Assembly: GCA_002353215.1 (NCBI GenBank)
Contig: DEJD01000104.1
Location: 5,910-16,117 of the forward strand
DNA length: 10,208 bases
Source: Prevotellaceae bacterium UBA2757
GTDB lineage: Bacteria; Bacteroidota; Bacteroidia; Bacteroidales; Bacteroidaceae
Direction: 5' to 3'
How positions within the stretch are numbered: position 1 is the first letter of the stretch; the number at the start of each line of letters is the position of its first letter. This document shows positions 1 to 6,859 of the stretch, in pieces. The notes under the pieces are model-generated. The model was not told the origin of the DNA. It saw only the letters and a list, made by a program, of their open reading frames with translations, and searched no databases. The position numbers and the translations under genes are program-made.

Positions 1-646
1 TGAGAGAAAGATGTGAGAGGATAATCTCAAGACAGGATGCCTTGTCGATGCCCAGCGGAACTACTTCCAAGTAGAAGGGTTCGCTACGATAGGCTACCGC
101 TTTGCCCAAGAGACGGGAGTTGAGCAAGGATTCGAACTGAGCGAGCTGAGACGGTTCACCCACAATCATACATTTGAATATAGGATAGTCGATGCCATCG
201 AGAAAAGAAGATACGGAACGGATTTTCATTCCATTACGTTTCGAAGAAAGCTGAATATACTGATTTGCAGCCGATTCTGTAACTATTTCGCTACCACAGT
301 AGGTCATCATATTGAGACCGGCTGTGCAACAACTTTCATATATAACAGGTATGATATCATCGGAGAGCGGTTTCTGGTATAGTGCTTCCCCACTCTGCCA
401 GTCGTATATCTCCGCTCCGTTATATGCCAGGACAAATCCTCCATACCGGGCCAGTTGCAATTCGTCGGCAAGGGGACGGATACCAAAAGCAGGACGCCCG
501 GATGCTATTACAATCCGTGTGCCCTGCTGCTGTGCCTGCAACAATGTCTGACGAGTTTTGTCAGATATTGTGCGGTCGTTTCTGGCAAGTGTCCCGTCGA
601 TGTCGAGTGCCAGAACCTTATATTTACTATCAGTAGTTATAATCAA
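1..646 (-). CDS. Cof-type HAD-superfamily phosphatase, 3' part cut by the window edge
   Basis: Reading leftwards on the minus strand gives an open frame of 215 residues that is still open at base 1. Counting from the TTG at 646, the nucleophile motif DIDGT is at residues 15-19, motif II (ASGRP) has its Ser at 49, AYNGAEIY follows at the start of the cap, and GIDKA near residue 199 supplies the motif III lysine. The motif IV aspartates would lie beyond the edge. Cof-family proteins of about 260-270 residues dephosphorylate sugar phosphates, nucleotides or cofactors in the cytoplasm; the substrate cannot be read from the sequence. The start is uncertain. The fcl stop at 656-658 lies in the same frame, only AAA AAC TCA separates it from TTG 646, and the first in-frame ATG is far inside the conserved domain. 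TTG is therefore used here as a provisional start. An ATG at 661-663 is out of frame by one base. Confidence 0.85.
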   Translation of the reverse strand, partial: MIITTDSKYKVLALDIDGTLARNDRTISDKTRQTLLQAQQQGTRIVIASGRPAFGIRPLADELQLARYGGFVLAYNGAEIYDWQSGEALYQKPLSDDIIPVIYESCCTAGLNMMTYCGSEIVTESAANQYIQLSSKRNGMKIRSVSSFLDGIDYPIFKCMIVGEPSQLAQFESLLNSRLLGKAVAYRSEPFYLEVVPLGIDKASCLEIILSHLSL

Positions 647-655
647 TGAGTTTTT

Positions 656-1852
656 TCAGCCATTCTGATGGTTGATGCAGATACCCTGCAAGTACCACTG
701 GTAAAGGCGATGAATACCTTCGTCGATTTCAATCTTATGATGCCAACCGAGACGGTGCAACTTTGACACATCGGTAAGTTTCTTCAGGGTTCCATCAGGT
801 TTTGAACGGTCCCAACGGAGTTCACCCTTGAATCCGATTTCTGCCATGATCTTCTCAGCTACCTCGCGGATAGATATTTCCTTACCGGTACCGACGTTGA
901 TGTGGCAATTACGGATTTCCTTTATGCCGTCACGATTGTTGATGAAGTCCTGATTATCGAGAATGTCCTGAAAGTCAACATTAAGCAAACAATGCACGGA
1001 AGCATCTGCCATCTCTTCGCTCCAAAGGAATTCGCGCATAGGAGAACCGCTACCCCAAAGGGTTACAGCCTCAGGAGTGATGCCGTAATGACGGAGCACC
1101 TGAAGAATGGTGTATTCGTCGCTCATAGCAGTAGCCACAATAGTCTGAGTAGCAGACTTGAGGTTGGCATCAGGAACTCCCTGACCATCTACCATACGAG
1201 GGACCTTCATGGTAACAGGACGCAAACCTATGTCTTTGCGAACTGCATCCCAGTCGCCTTCATTCAGACACTTCGCAAGATAAATCTTACGAATCATTGC
1301 CGGCAGAACGTGACTATTCTCAAGATGGAAGTTGTCGTTAGGTCCATAAAGATTAGTCGGCATCACAGCTATGTAGTTGGTACCATACTGAAGGTTGAAC
1401 GATTCGCACATCTTCAAACCAGCAATCTTTGCAATAGCATATGGTTCATTGGTGTATTCAAGAGGAGATGTAAGCAGACAGTCTTCCGGCATAGGTTGTG
1501 GAGCCTCGCCAGGATAGATACATGTGGAACCAAGAAAGAGAAGTTTCTGAACTCCATGTTTCCAAGCTTCACCAATCACATTCTGCTGAATCTGAAGATT
1601 CTGGTAGATGAAGTCGGCACGATACTGCAGGTTTGCCATAATACCACCTACATGAGCAGCAGCAAGAACTACAGCATCGGGACGTTCTGAATCGAAAAAC
1701 GCTTTTACAGCAACAGGATCGAGAAGGTCAAGTTCTTTATGAGAACGACCAACAAGGTTGTTGTATCCACGCTGTTTCAGATTGTTCCATATAGCAGAAC
1801 CAACAAGACCATGATGACCTGCTACAAATATCTTTGAATTTTTGTCTAACAT
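656..1852 (-). CDS. fcl: GDP-L-fucose synthase (GDP-4-keto-6-deoxymannose epimerase/reductase)
   Basis: A cytoplasmic SDR-family enzyme that converts GDP-4-keto-6-deoxy-D-mannose to GDP-L-fucose with NADPH, supplying fucose for capsule and surface glycans. The N-terminal Rossmann motif GHHGLVG is at residues 12-18. The catalytic set is visible as Ser109 in GSTCIYP, Cys111, Tyr138 and Lys142 in YAIAK, and His181 in NSHVLPA. Each is offset by two from my recollection of the E. coli residues (Ser107, Cys109, Tyr136, Lys140, His179). WGSGSPMREF (266-275) and HINVGTGKE (317-325) mark the substrate-binding part. At 398 residues it is about 75 longer than the E. coli enzyme, mainly through an insert of about 60 residues at roughly 195-262, a long form I associate with Bacteroidota. 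The gene follows the DUF4293 gene by 36 bases and is probably cotranscribed with it. The usual partner gene gmd is not on either visible side. Confidence 0.95.
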   Translation of the reverse strand: MLDKNSKIFVAGHHGLVGSAIWNNLKQRGYNNLVGRSHKELDLLDPVAVKAFFDSERPDAVVLAAAHVGGIMANLQYRADFIYQNLQIQQNVIGEAWKHGVQKLLFLGSTCIYPGEAPQPMPEDCLLTSPLEYTNEPYAIAKIAGLKMCESFNLQYGTNYIAVMPTNLYGPNDNFHLENSHVLPAMIRKIYLAKCLNEGDWDAVRKDIGLRPVTMKVPRMVDGQGVPDANLKSATQTIVATAMSDEYTILQVLRHYGITPEAVTLWGSGSPMREFLWSEEMADASVHCLLNVDFQDILDNQDFINNRDGIKEIRNCHINVGTGKEISIREVAEKIMAEIGFKGELRWDRSKPDGTLKKLTDVSKLHRLGWHHKIEIDEGIHRLYQWYLQGICINHQNG

Positions 1853-1888
1853 CTTCCTGATAAAAATGAATCTGCAACTGAGTATGAT

Positions 1889-2374
1889 TTATCTCAATCG
1901 GTCGAGAGAACGAATCAGTGCTTCATCCTTGCGTATGCCATGAATAGCAAGGCAGTTGAGGATGAAACAAACAACTGGTAATACTGTAGCAAAACGCAGA
2001 TGATAAACCAATTCGGCTTCGGGTGCAATAAGCTGCAGATTTTCCTTGTAGAAATAAGTGAATGCACAGTAGGTAACGGCATAACCGAACAGCAGGATGC
2101 TGCTGATGATGGTAAGACGCAACTGACGCATACGATGCATGAAAAGCATTATGCTCATAAGACTGAGCAATATAACCATAATAAGGAGAATACCCAAGGC
2201 AAAGGGACCTACACTCTCGTAGTTTGCAAATAGACCCTGGGCCGAGAAGGAGAAGTTGTTGAATGTAGCAACAGTCTCATCGGCACATGTGAAATAACCT
2301 ACAGAGGAGATGAGGCATACGAACGAGAGTATGACTACCAGAAGGAGATATACTGTCTGAATGCGCTGAATCAT
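1889..2374 (-). CDS. DUF4293 four-helix membrane protein
   Basis: A 161-residue integral membrane protein of unknown function. It starts with MIQRIQTVYLLL, typical of the Bacteroidota-restricted DUF4293 family. Four hydrophobic segments are visible at about 7-27, 55-80, 88-110 and 127-145. The loop between the first two (about 28-54) is polar, and the C-terminus is short and basic (HGIRKDEALIRSLDRLR). No catalytic motif is visible. Its ATG overlaps the rpoZ stop by one base (TAATG), so translation is probably coupled. In Bacteroidales this family commonly follows bamD and rpoZ, so the position supports the assignment. Function is not inferred. Confidence 0.85.
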   Translation of the reverse strand: MIQRIQTVYLLLVVILSFVCLISSVGYFTCADETVATFNNFSFSAQGLFANYESVGPFALGILLIMVILLSLMSIMLFMHRMRQLRLTIISSILLFGYAVTYCAFTYFYKENLQLIAPEAELVYHLRFATVLPVVCFILNCLAIHGIRKDEALIRSLDRLR

Positions 2375-2703
2375 TACAACTCTCTCTCTTTGCTAGGATT
2401 GCGGTAGTAAACCTTATCCTCGATGAATTCCTGAGTGGCGATGAGTGTTGGTTTTGGAAGACGCTCGTAGTAACGGGAAATCTGAATCTGTTCCTCGTTT
2501 TCGAAGATTTCTTCCAAGTTATCCTGTGAAGAGCCAAACTCCTGCAATTTGCGAGTGAGTTCTTCCTTCATGGCAACCGAAATCTGATTGGCACGCTTGC
2601 CAAGAATTGCAACTGTTTCGTAAATGTTACCTGTGTCTTTGCAGAGATCCATCAAATCACGAGTGATAGTGTTTGTTGGCGCGTTAGTTTTCTTAAAATC
2701 CAT
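2374..2703 (-). CDS. rpoZ: RNA polymerase omega subunit, Bacteroidota type
   Basis: A 109-residue cytoplasmic protein matching the Bacteroidota form of omega, which helps assembly and stability of the RNA polymerase core by binding beta-prime. The most conserved stretch, NIYETVAILGKRANQIS (residues 26-42), corresponds to the omega helix with its KRA core (compare NRFELVLVAAKRARQL in proteobacterial omega). The N-terminus TNTITRDLMDL and the acidic C-terminal half (DNLEEIFENEEQ) are features I recognise from the Bacteroidota family rather than from E. coli RpoZ. It lies 69 bases after bamD and overlaps the DUF4293 gene by one base, the usual Bacteroidales arrangement. No consensus promoter was seen directly ahead of it, so readthrough from bamD is likely. 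Confidence 0.87.
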   Translation of the reverse strand: MDFKKTNAPTNTITRDLMDLCKDTGNIYETVAILGKRANQISVAMKEELTRKLQEFGSSQDNLEEIFENEEQIQISRYYERLPKPTLIATQEFIEDKVYYRNPSKEREL

Positions 2704-2750
2704 AATGATTGTTTAAAATTATATTGCTATTTACTTTTTACCATATATAA

Positions 2751-2769
2751 CCAGTTTTTGAGAAACCGG
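2751..2769 (-). other. Small intercistronic hairpin between bamD and rpoZ
   Basis: On the minus strand CCGGTTT (2769-2763) can pair with AAACTGG (2757-2751) through seven pairs, one of them G-U, around a five-base loop CTCAA. It begins four bases after the bamD stop. No T run follows, so it is not a textbook intrinsic terminator. It could mark a 3' processing point or give partial attenuation inside the operon. It is short enough to be chance. Confidence 0.35.
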
Positions 2770-2772
2770 ATA

Positions 2773-3615
2773 TTAATTAATATCTTTGTCCTTTACAGGG
2801 TTGCGAGCCACAGAATATTTGTAGATTTTATCTGCCTCACGCATATATTTACTCTCTGGAAATTCGTTTTTGAATCCAAAGTATTCGTCGATTGTTTCAC
2901 GATAACGGTCTTCCTTCTTTGCCTGAACACTCTTGTTTGCCAAACGATAACGGGCACGAAGAATCATCATCATTATATCCTCACGGTGAATTGTATAAGG
3001 ATAGGTCTTCAGAGTATTCTCTGCAGTAATGATGCAAGCCTCATAATTACTACCACCATTCACACAGTTACCTGTATAGGAACCGAGGTTGTAATATAGT
3101 TTTGCAGAAGCATATTCCTTTTCAGCAAGACGGTTACGCAGTTCTTCAAGCATAGTGTAAACTTCGTCGCGATGGTTGCTATAAGGATAAAAATCGAGAA
3201 ATTCGAGCAGTGTGTTGATTGCAGTAACTGTTGGACTCTGGTCAAGGCGGATATCAGGCGACTGCATATAAGACGCTTTACCACTGAAGAAACGAGCCTG
3301 TTCTGCATATATTCCCTTTGAATAGGTCTTGTAGTAACGGTCGAAATAAAGAGTAGATGTCTCGTAGTCACGCATGTTATAAAAAGACATAGCAAGCATA
3401 AACAAAGACTCTTCTGCCTTGTCTGTACCTTTCAGAAGCATGACCATATCCTCAAGCAACTGAGAACACTTGTTGTAGCTACCAGCCGCAAAATACTCTT
3501 TAGCAGCTTCATATTTATAATCGAAATCGGTGGTCTTGATAACTTCGTTGTAAGTTGACTTACAAGAAACCAACAAAGCTGTAAAAACCGTTAGGAATAT
3601 TATCTTAATTTTCAT
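2773..3615 (-). CDS. bamD: Outer-membrane assembly lipoprotein BamD (TPR)
   Basis: A periplasmic lipoprotein of the BAM complex, which inserts beta-barrel proteins into the outer membrane. Starting at the ATG of 3613-3615 gives 280 residues with a proper signal peptide: basic MKIK, hydrophobic core, and lipobox LVSC with the lipidated Cys at 18. The frame stays open upstream to an ATG at 3804, but that would bury the signal peptide behind 63 residues and overlap the promoter, so the internal start is preferred. Helical TPR-like units run through the mature protein (for example DYKYEAAKEYFAAGSYNKC, about 32-50, and ESLFMLAMSFYNMRDY, about 69-84). SPDIRLDQS at 119-127 is characteristic of BamD/YfiO-type proteins. 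It is the first gene of the minus-strand cluster and divergent from uvrB. Confidence 0.9.
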   Translation of the reverse strand: MKIKIIFLTVFTALLVSCKSTYNEVIKTTDFDYKYEAAKEYFAAGSYNKCSQLLEDMVMLLKGTDKAEESLFMLAMSFYNMRDYETSTLYFDRYYKTYSKGIYAEQARFFSGKASYMQSPDIRLDQSPTVTAINTLLEFLDFYPYSNHRDEVYTMLEELRNRLAEKEYASAKLYYNLGSYTGNCVNGGSNYEACIITAENTLKTYPYTIHREDIMMMILRARYRLANKSVQAKKEDRYRETIDEYFGFKNEFPESKYMREADKIYKYSVARNPVKDKDIN

Positions 3616-3634
3616 ACCTGTCGAAAAAATCGTG

Positions 3635-3666
3635 CAAATGTACACATAATTTATTAATAATTGAAA
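3635..3666 (-). promoter_or_regulatory. Promoter of bamD
   Basis: On the minus strand TACATTTG (3642-3635) is an exact match to the Bacteroidota -7 element TAnnTTTG. Twenty bases upstream lies TTTC (3666-3663), one mismatch from the -33 TTTG. Transcription would begin near 3630, leaving a leader of about 15 bases before the ATG at 3615. Confidence 0.6.
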
Positions 3667-3743
3667 TTTCAGATTCAAAAAAAAGTCAACTTTAAACATT
3701 TTTCTCAAATATGAATGTTTTGGCTCATAATTTAACTCTATTT

Positions 3744-3776
3744 TTTGTGTAATAAGTCTGTTTATACGTAATTTTG
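3744..3776 (+). promoter_or_regulatory. Promoter of uvrB
   Basis: TTTG (3744-3747), a 21-base spacer and TAATTTTG (3769-3776) match the Bacteroidota sigma-ABfr consensus TTTG-N19-21-TAnnTTTG without a mismatch. The predicted start near 3781 gives a leader of about 30 bases before the GTG at 3814. It is divergent from the bamD promoter. A 7-base inverted repeat (AAACATT 3694-3700, AATGTTT 3714-3720) lies upstream of the -33 box, but its significance is unclear. Confidence 0.72.
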
Positions 3777-3813
3777 CAAAATATTTTTCACTGAATTTCA
3801 TCAAACAGCCTTA

Positions 3814-5826
3814 GTGGATTTTCAACTTACATCGAAATATCAGCCAACAGGCGACCAACCGGAGGCCATACGACAACTTACTGAAGGAATCAGCGAGGGA
3901 GATGAAGCTATGGTTCTATTGGGTGTGACAGGTTCGGGAAAGACTTTCACCATAGCAAATGTAATCCAGAATATAGGTCGCCCGACACTTATCCTGAGTC
4001 ACAATAAGACTCTGGCACATCAGTTGTACACGGAAATGAAGAATTTCTTTCCGAACAATGCTGTGGAATATTATGTTAGCTACTATGATTATTATCAACC
4101 AGAGGCTTACATCCCGTCAACCGATACATACATAGAGAAAGACTTGGCAATCAATGAGGAAGTGGACCGATTGCGACTGGCTGCAACATCATCACTACTC
4201 TCAGGACGACGTGACGTTATAGTTGTATCTTCTGTATCATGCATATATGGAATGGGGTCGCCAATGGATTTCAGCGAAAACATCATTGATATCCGCATAG
4301 GACAGCAAACAGACTTGAATGCTTTCCTGCGCCGATTGGTTGACAGTCTTTATGTGAGAAACGACGTAGAACTGACAAGAGGACATTTCCGCGTTCATGG
4401 AGAAACAGTAGATATAGCTCTTGCCTACGATGATAAGATAGTTCGCATAAACTTTGCTTGGGACGAAATAGAAAGTATTAAAGAAATAGACGAGCAAACT
4501 GGAGCAACTATCACATCCTTTGAAGATTACCGAATATATCCTGCGAATTTATTTATGACTTCAAAGGAGAAAACCCAGAGAGCCATACACGAAATAGAGG
4601 ACGACCTGCACGAGAGAATTGAATTCTACCGTTCCATCGGTGACGAGGCAAAGGCCCAACTCATTGAACTCAGAGTAACCAACGACTTGGAAATGATTAG
4701 GGAACTGGGGCATTGTTCGGGCATAGAAAACTACTCACGCTATTTCGACGGACGAGCACCCGGAGAACGCCCTTACTGCCTGCTTGACTTCTTCCCTAAG
4801 GATTTCCTGCTTGTCATAGACGAAAGTCATGAATCTATTCCACAGATACGAGCTATGTATGGTGGTGATAGGAAACGGAAAACCACCCTTGTAGAATATG
4901 GATACCGTTTACCGGCAGCCCTGGACAACCGTCCTCTGCAATTTGATGAATTTGAGTCGATGACACCACAGACTATATATGTAAGTGCTACACCTGCAGA
5001 GTATGAATTGGAACGTTCAGGAGGTGTGATTGTAGAACAGCTGATACGCCCGACCGGACTGCTTGACCCAAAGATAGAAGTACGCCCAACCAACAATCAG
5101 GTAGATGACCTGATGGAGGAAATACAACTTCGCATAGAGAGGAATGAACGCGTTCTGGTAACTACCCTCACCAAACGAATGGCAGAGGAACTATCAGAAT
5201 ACTTACTCGACAACGGAGTGAGTTGTAGTTACATACACAGCGATGTGGACACTTTCGAACGTGTGGAAATACTTGAAAAACTACGCAGCGGGGAATTTGA
5301 CGTTGTTGTAGGCGTAAACCTGCTACGAGAAGGACTGGACCTGCCAGAAGTTTCACTTGTAGCTATACTCGATGCAGACAAGGAAGGATTTCTGAGAAGC
5401 CATAGAAGTCTGACACAAACCATAGGACGTGCTGCAAGAAATGTAAACGGAATGGCCATATTATACGGAGACAAGATAACTCCAAGCATGAAACTGACTA
5501 TCGATGAGACAAATAGGCGGCGCGAGAAACAAATGGCATACAACAAGGAACACGGCATAACTCCAACGCAGATAAAGAAAGCATATGCAGCAATTCGTGA
5601 ACACAAACCTGTTGAATATGTAGGAAATGCCTATATCGAGGAAAACAATCTGATGGCAGCTGAAGACCCTGTTCGTAGTGCTATGAGCAGTGATCAAATC
5701 AAAACATCAATAGAAAAGACTCGCAAACTTATGCAAGAGGCAGCCAAAAAACTTGATTTCCAACAAGCCGCCCTCTATCGCGACGAAATGCTTCAAATGA
5801 TGAAACTTTTAGAAGATAATGAATAA
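3814..5826 (+). CDS. uvrB: UvrABC excision repair protein UvrB
   Basis: The damage-verifying helicase-like subunit of nucleotide excision repair. It is loaded by UvrA and forms the pre-incision complex for UvrC. The 670-residue length is normal. Walker A GVTGSGKT is at 37-44. The beta-hairpin region with its many Tyr residues (YYVSYYDYYQPEAYIP) is near 86-101. Motif II DESH is at 336-339 and motif VI QTIGRAARN at 535-543. The C-terminal UVR motif, which contacts UvrC, occupies about 633-668. The start is GTG: DFQLTSKYQPTGDQPEAI aligns with the family N-terminus, and upstream the frame holds no ATG before a TAA at 3769-3771. It shares the divergent region with bamD, and its stop overlaps the next gene (TAATG). 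Confidence 0.98.
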   Translation: MDFQLTSKYQPTGDQPEAIRQLTEGISEGDEAMVLLGVTGSGKTFTIANVIQNIGRPTLILSHNKTLAHQLYTEMKNFFPNNAVEYYVSYYDYYQPEAYIPSTDTYIEKDLAINEEVDRLRLAATSSLLSGRRDVIVVSSVSCIYGMGSPMDFSENIIDIRIGQQTDLNAFLRRLVDSLYVRNDVELTRGHFRVHGETVDIALAYDDKIVRINFAWDEIESIKEIDEQTGATITSFEDYRIYPANLFMTSKEKTQRAIHEIEDDLHERIEFYRSIGDEAKAQLIELRVTNDLEMIRELGHCSGIENYSRYFDGRAPGERPYCLLDFFPKDFLLVIDESHESIPQIRAMYGGDRKRKTTLVEYGYRLPAALDNRPLQFDEFESMTPQTIYVSATPAEYELERSGGVIVEQLIRPTGLLDPKIEVRPTNNQVDDLMEEIQLRIERNERVLVTTLTKRMAEELSEYLLDNGVSCSYIHSDVDTFERVEILEKLRSGEFDVVVGVNLLREGLDLPEVSLVAILDADKEGFLRSHRSLTQTIGRAARNVNGMAILYGDKITPSMKLTIDETNRRREKQMAYNKEHGITPTQIKKAYAAIREHKPVEYVGNAYIEENNLMAAEDPVRSAMSSDQIKTSIEKTRKLMQEAAKKLDFQQAALYRDEMLQMMKLLEDNE

Positions 5827-6767
5827 TGAAAAGTTCGCTTACACTACTAATTGCAATTCTAACAGGTATCATAGGGTATTTTGTATATGTAAACATTCAT
5901 GTTCTTGACTTCACCCACCATACTGTAAATCAGATTATCACATACGTACAACCGACACTATTGTTTGTCATGCTATATGTATCTTTCTGCAAGGTTTCAC
6001 CCAAAGAATTAAAACCGCGCAGATGGATGATGAAATTATTAGGGATTCAGGTATTTAGTTTTGTTTTACTTGGCATCCTAATCATTTGCATTCCAGATAT
6101 CCCAGGGAAGGCTGTTGTCGAATCTGCAATGATATGCATGATTTGCCCAACAGCAACTGCCGCATCAGTACTAACAACGAAATTAAACGGAAACCCTTCA
6201 ACAGTTGTCAGTTATACATGCCTTATAAACTTTTCCGCAGCATTGGCAATTCCTGCCATTGTATCGTTTATTCACGAGGGGGTATATGAGTATGATTTTG
6301 CAACATCGTTTGCACTCATACTCGGCAAGGTGTTTCCACTCTTAATTCTTCCCCTACTCCTTGCTTGGTTTACCATGTTTATGTTTCCAAAAGTACATCG
6401 TAAAATTTTAAATCAGAAAGATTTAGCCTTTAATCTCTGGGCTATTGCTTTAACATTAGCCATAGCTATAACCGTGAAGGCTATTATGCATTCAGACAAC
6501 ACTCTTTTCGAGATGATTTGCATCGCTATCGCATCACTCCTCTGCTGTCTGGTACAGTTCTACCTGGGACACAAGATAGGCAAAAAACATGGAGAGCCAG
6601 TTGCAGGCACACAAAGCCTGGGACAGAAAAACACAATTTTTGCAATATGGATGGGGTATACATTCCTGACTCCTGTTACAGCTATGGCAGGCGGTTTTTA
6701 TTCAGTATGGCACAATGTATTTAACTCATGGCAACTATGGCAAACAGCAAAAAATAAAAAAAATTGA
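5826..6767 (+). CDS. BASS-family (bile acid:sodium symporter-like) transporter
   Basis: A 313-residue inner-membrane protein with about nine hydrophobic segments. CPTATAASVLTTKLNGN (107-123) is the conserved crossover-region motif of the bile acid/sodium symporter (SBF/BASS) superfamily. GQKNTIFAIWMGYTFLTP (266-283) matches the second conserved stretch near the C-terminus. Members carry organic anions with sodium; the substrate cannot be told here. Bacteroidales proteins of this type are usually annotated only as transporter. Its ATG overlaps the uvrB stop by one base, so it is probably translated from the uvrB mRNA. The pairing with a DNA repair gene has no evident functional logic. The ACR3 arsenite exporters are a related alternative, but the motifs fit the SBF-like group better. 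Confidence 0.8.
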   Translation: MKSSLTLLIAILTGIIGYFVYVNIHVLDFTHHTVNQIITYVQPTLLFVMLYVSFCKVSPKELKPRRWMMKLLGIQVFSFVLLGILIICIPDIPGKAVVESAMICMICPTATAASVLTTKLNGNPSTVVSYTCLINFSAALAIPAIVSFIHEGVYEYDFATSFALILGKVFPLLILPLLLAWFTMFMFPKVHRKILNQKDLAFNLWAIALTLAIAITVKAIMHSDNTLFEMICIAIASLLCCLVQFYLGHKIGKKHGEPVAGTQSLGQKNTIFAIWMGYTFLTPVTAMAGGFYSVWHNVFNSWQLWQTAKNKKN

Positions 6768-6777
6768 ATTTTATTTT
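6751..6777 (+). terminator. Possible weak A/T-only hairpin at the end of the BASS gene
   Basis: AAAATAAAA (6751-6759) can pair with TTTTATTTT (6769-6777) around a nine-base loop that includes the stop codon. The stem has no G-C pair, so it would be weak. The right arm also overlaps the -33 box of the next promoter. It may only reflect A/T-rich intergenic sequence. Confidence 0.2.
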
Positions 6778-6805
6778 GTATTTTGCTCACTTACTCGTAC
6801 TTTTG
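6775..6805 (+). promoter_or_regulatory. Promoter of the arabinose operon
   Basis: TTTG (6775-6778), a 19-base spacer and TACTTTTG (6798-6805) match the Bacteroidota consensus exactly. The predicted start is near 6810, giving a leader of about 50 bases before the ATG at 6860. A second -7-like box, TAACTTTG (6818-6825), lies 20 bases downstream but lacks a TTTG at the right distance, so it is probably part of the dyad described separately. Confidence 0.72.
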
Positions 6806-6833
6806 CAAGGTTATATATAACTTTGTACTAGTA
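6798..6833 (+). promoter_or_regulatory. Dyad operator candidate at the arabinose promoter
   Basis: The core CAAGGTTATATATAACTTTG (6806-6825) is a 20-base palindrome with one mismatched pair, and its inner 12 bases GTTATATATAAC are perfect. Extended to 6798-6833, 14 of 18 pairs still match, with TACT at the left end and AGTA at the right. The dyad covers the -7 box and the predicted transcription start, where a bound repressor would block RNA polymerase. In B. thetaiotaomicron the arabinose genes are controlled by AraR, a Nudix-type (NrtR family) repressor released by arabinose. That this dyad binds such a protein is an inference. Confidence 0.55.
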
Positions 6834-6859
6834 ACTAACAAAAATTTGAATCTATTATT

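Noticed and set aside
312..649. Overlapping short plus-strand frames (64-84 codons) opposite the HAD gene
   Set aside because: The minus-strand frame carries clear HAD motifs throughout; these are complements of that coding sequence.
902..1690. Open frame of 262 codons on the plus strand opposite fcl
   Set aside because: It is antisense to a clearly recognisable enzyme gene, its product resembles no family I know, and its composition looks like the complement of coding sequence.
2769..2784. Perfect 16-base palindrome GATATTAATTAATATC
   Set aside because: It is formed by the last BamD codons and stop, is almost all A/T, and is followed by no terminator features. Probably chance.
3616..3804. 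63-codon upstream extension of the bamD frame to an ATG at 3804
   Set aside because: The internal ATG at 3615 gives a classic lipoprotein signal peptide. The extension would bury it and overlaps the promoter region.
6818..6825. TAACTTTG as a second promoter for the arabinose operon
   Set aside because: It matches the -7 consensus, but no TTTG lies 19-21 bases upstream, and its bases are explained by the dyad.
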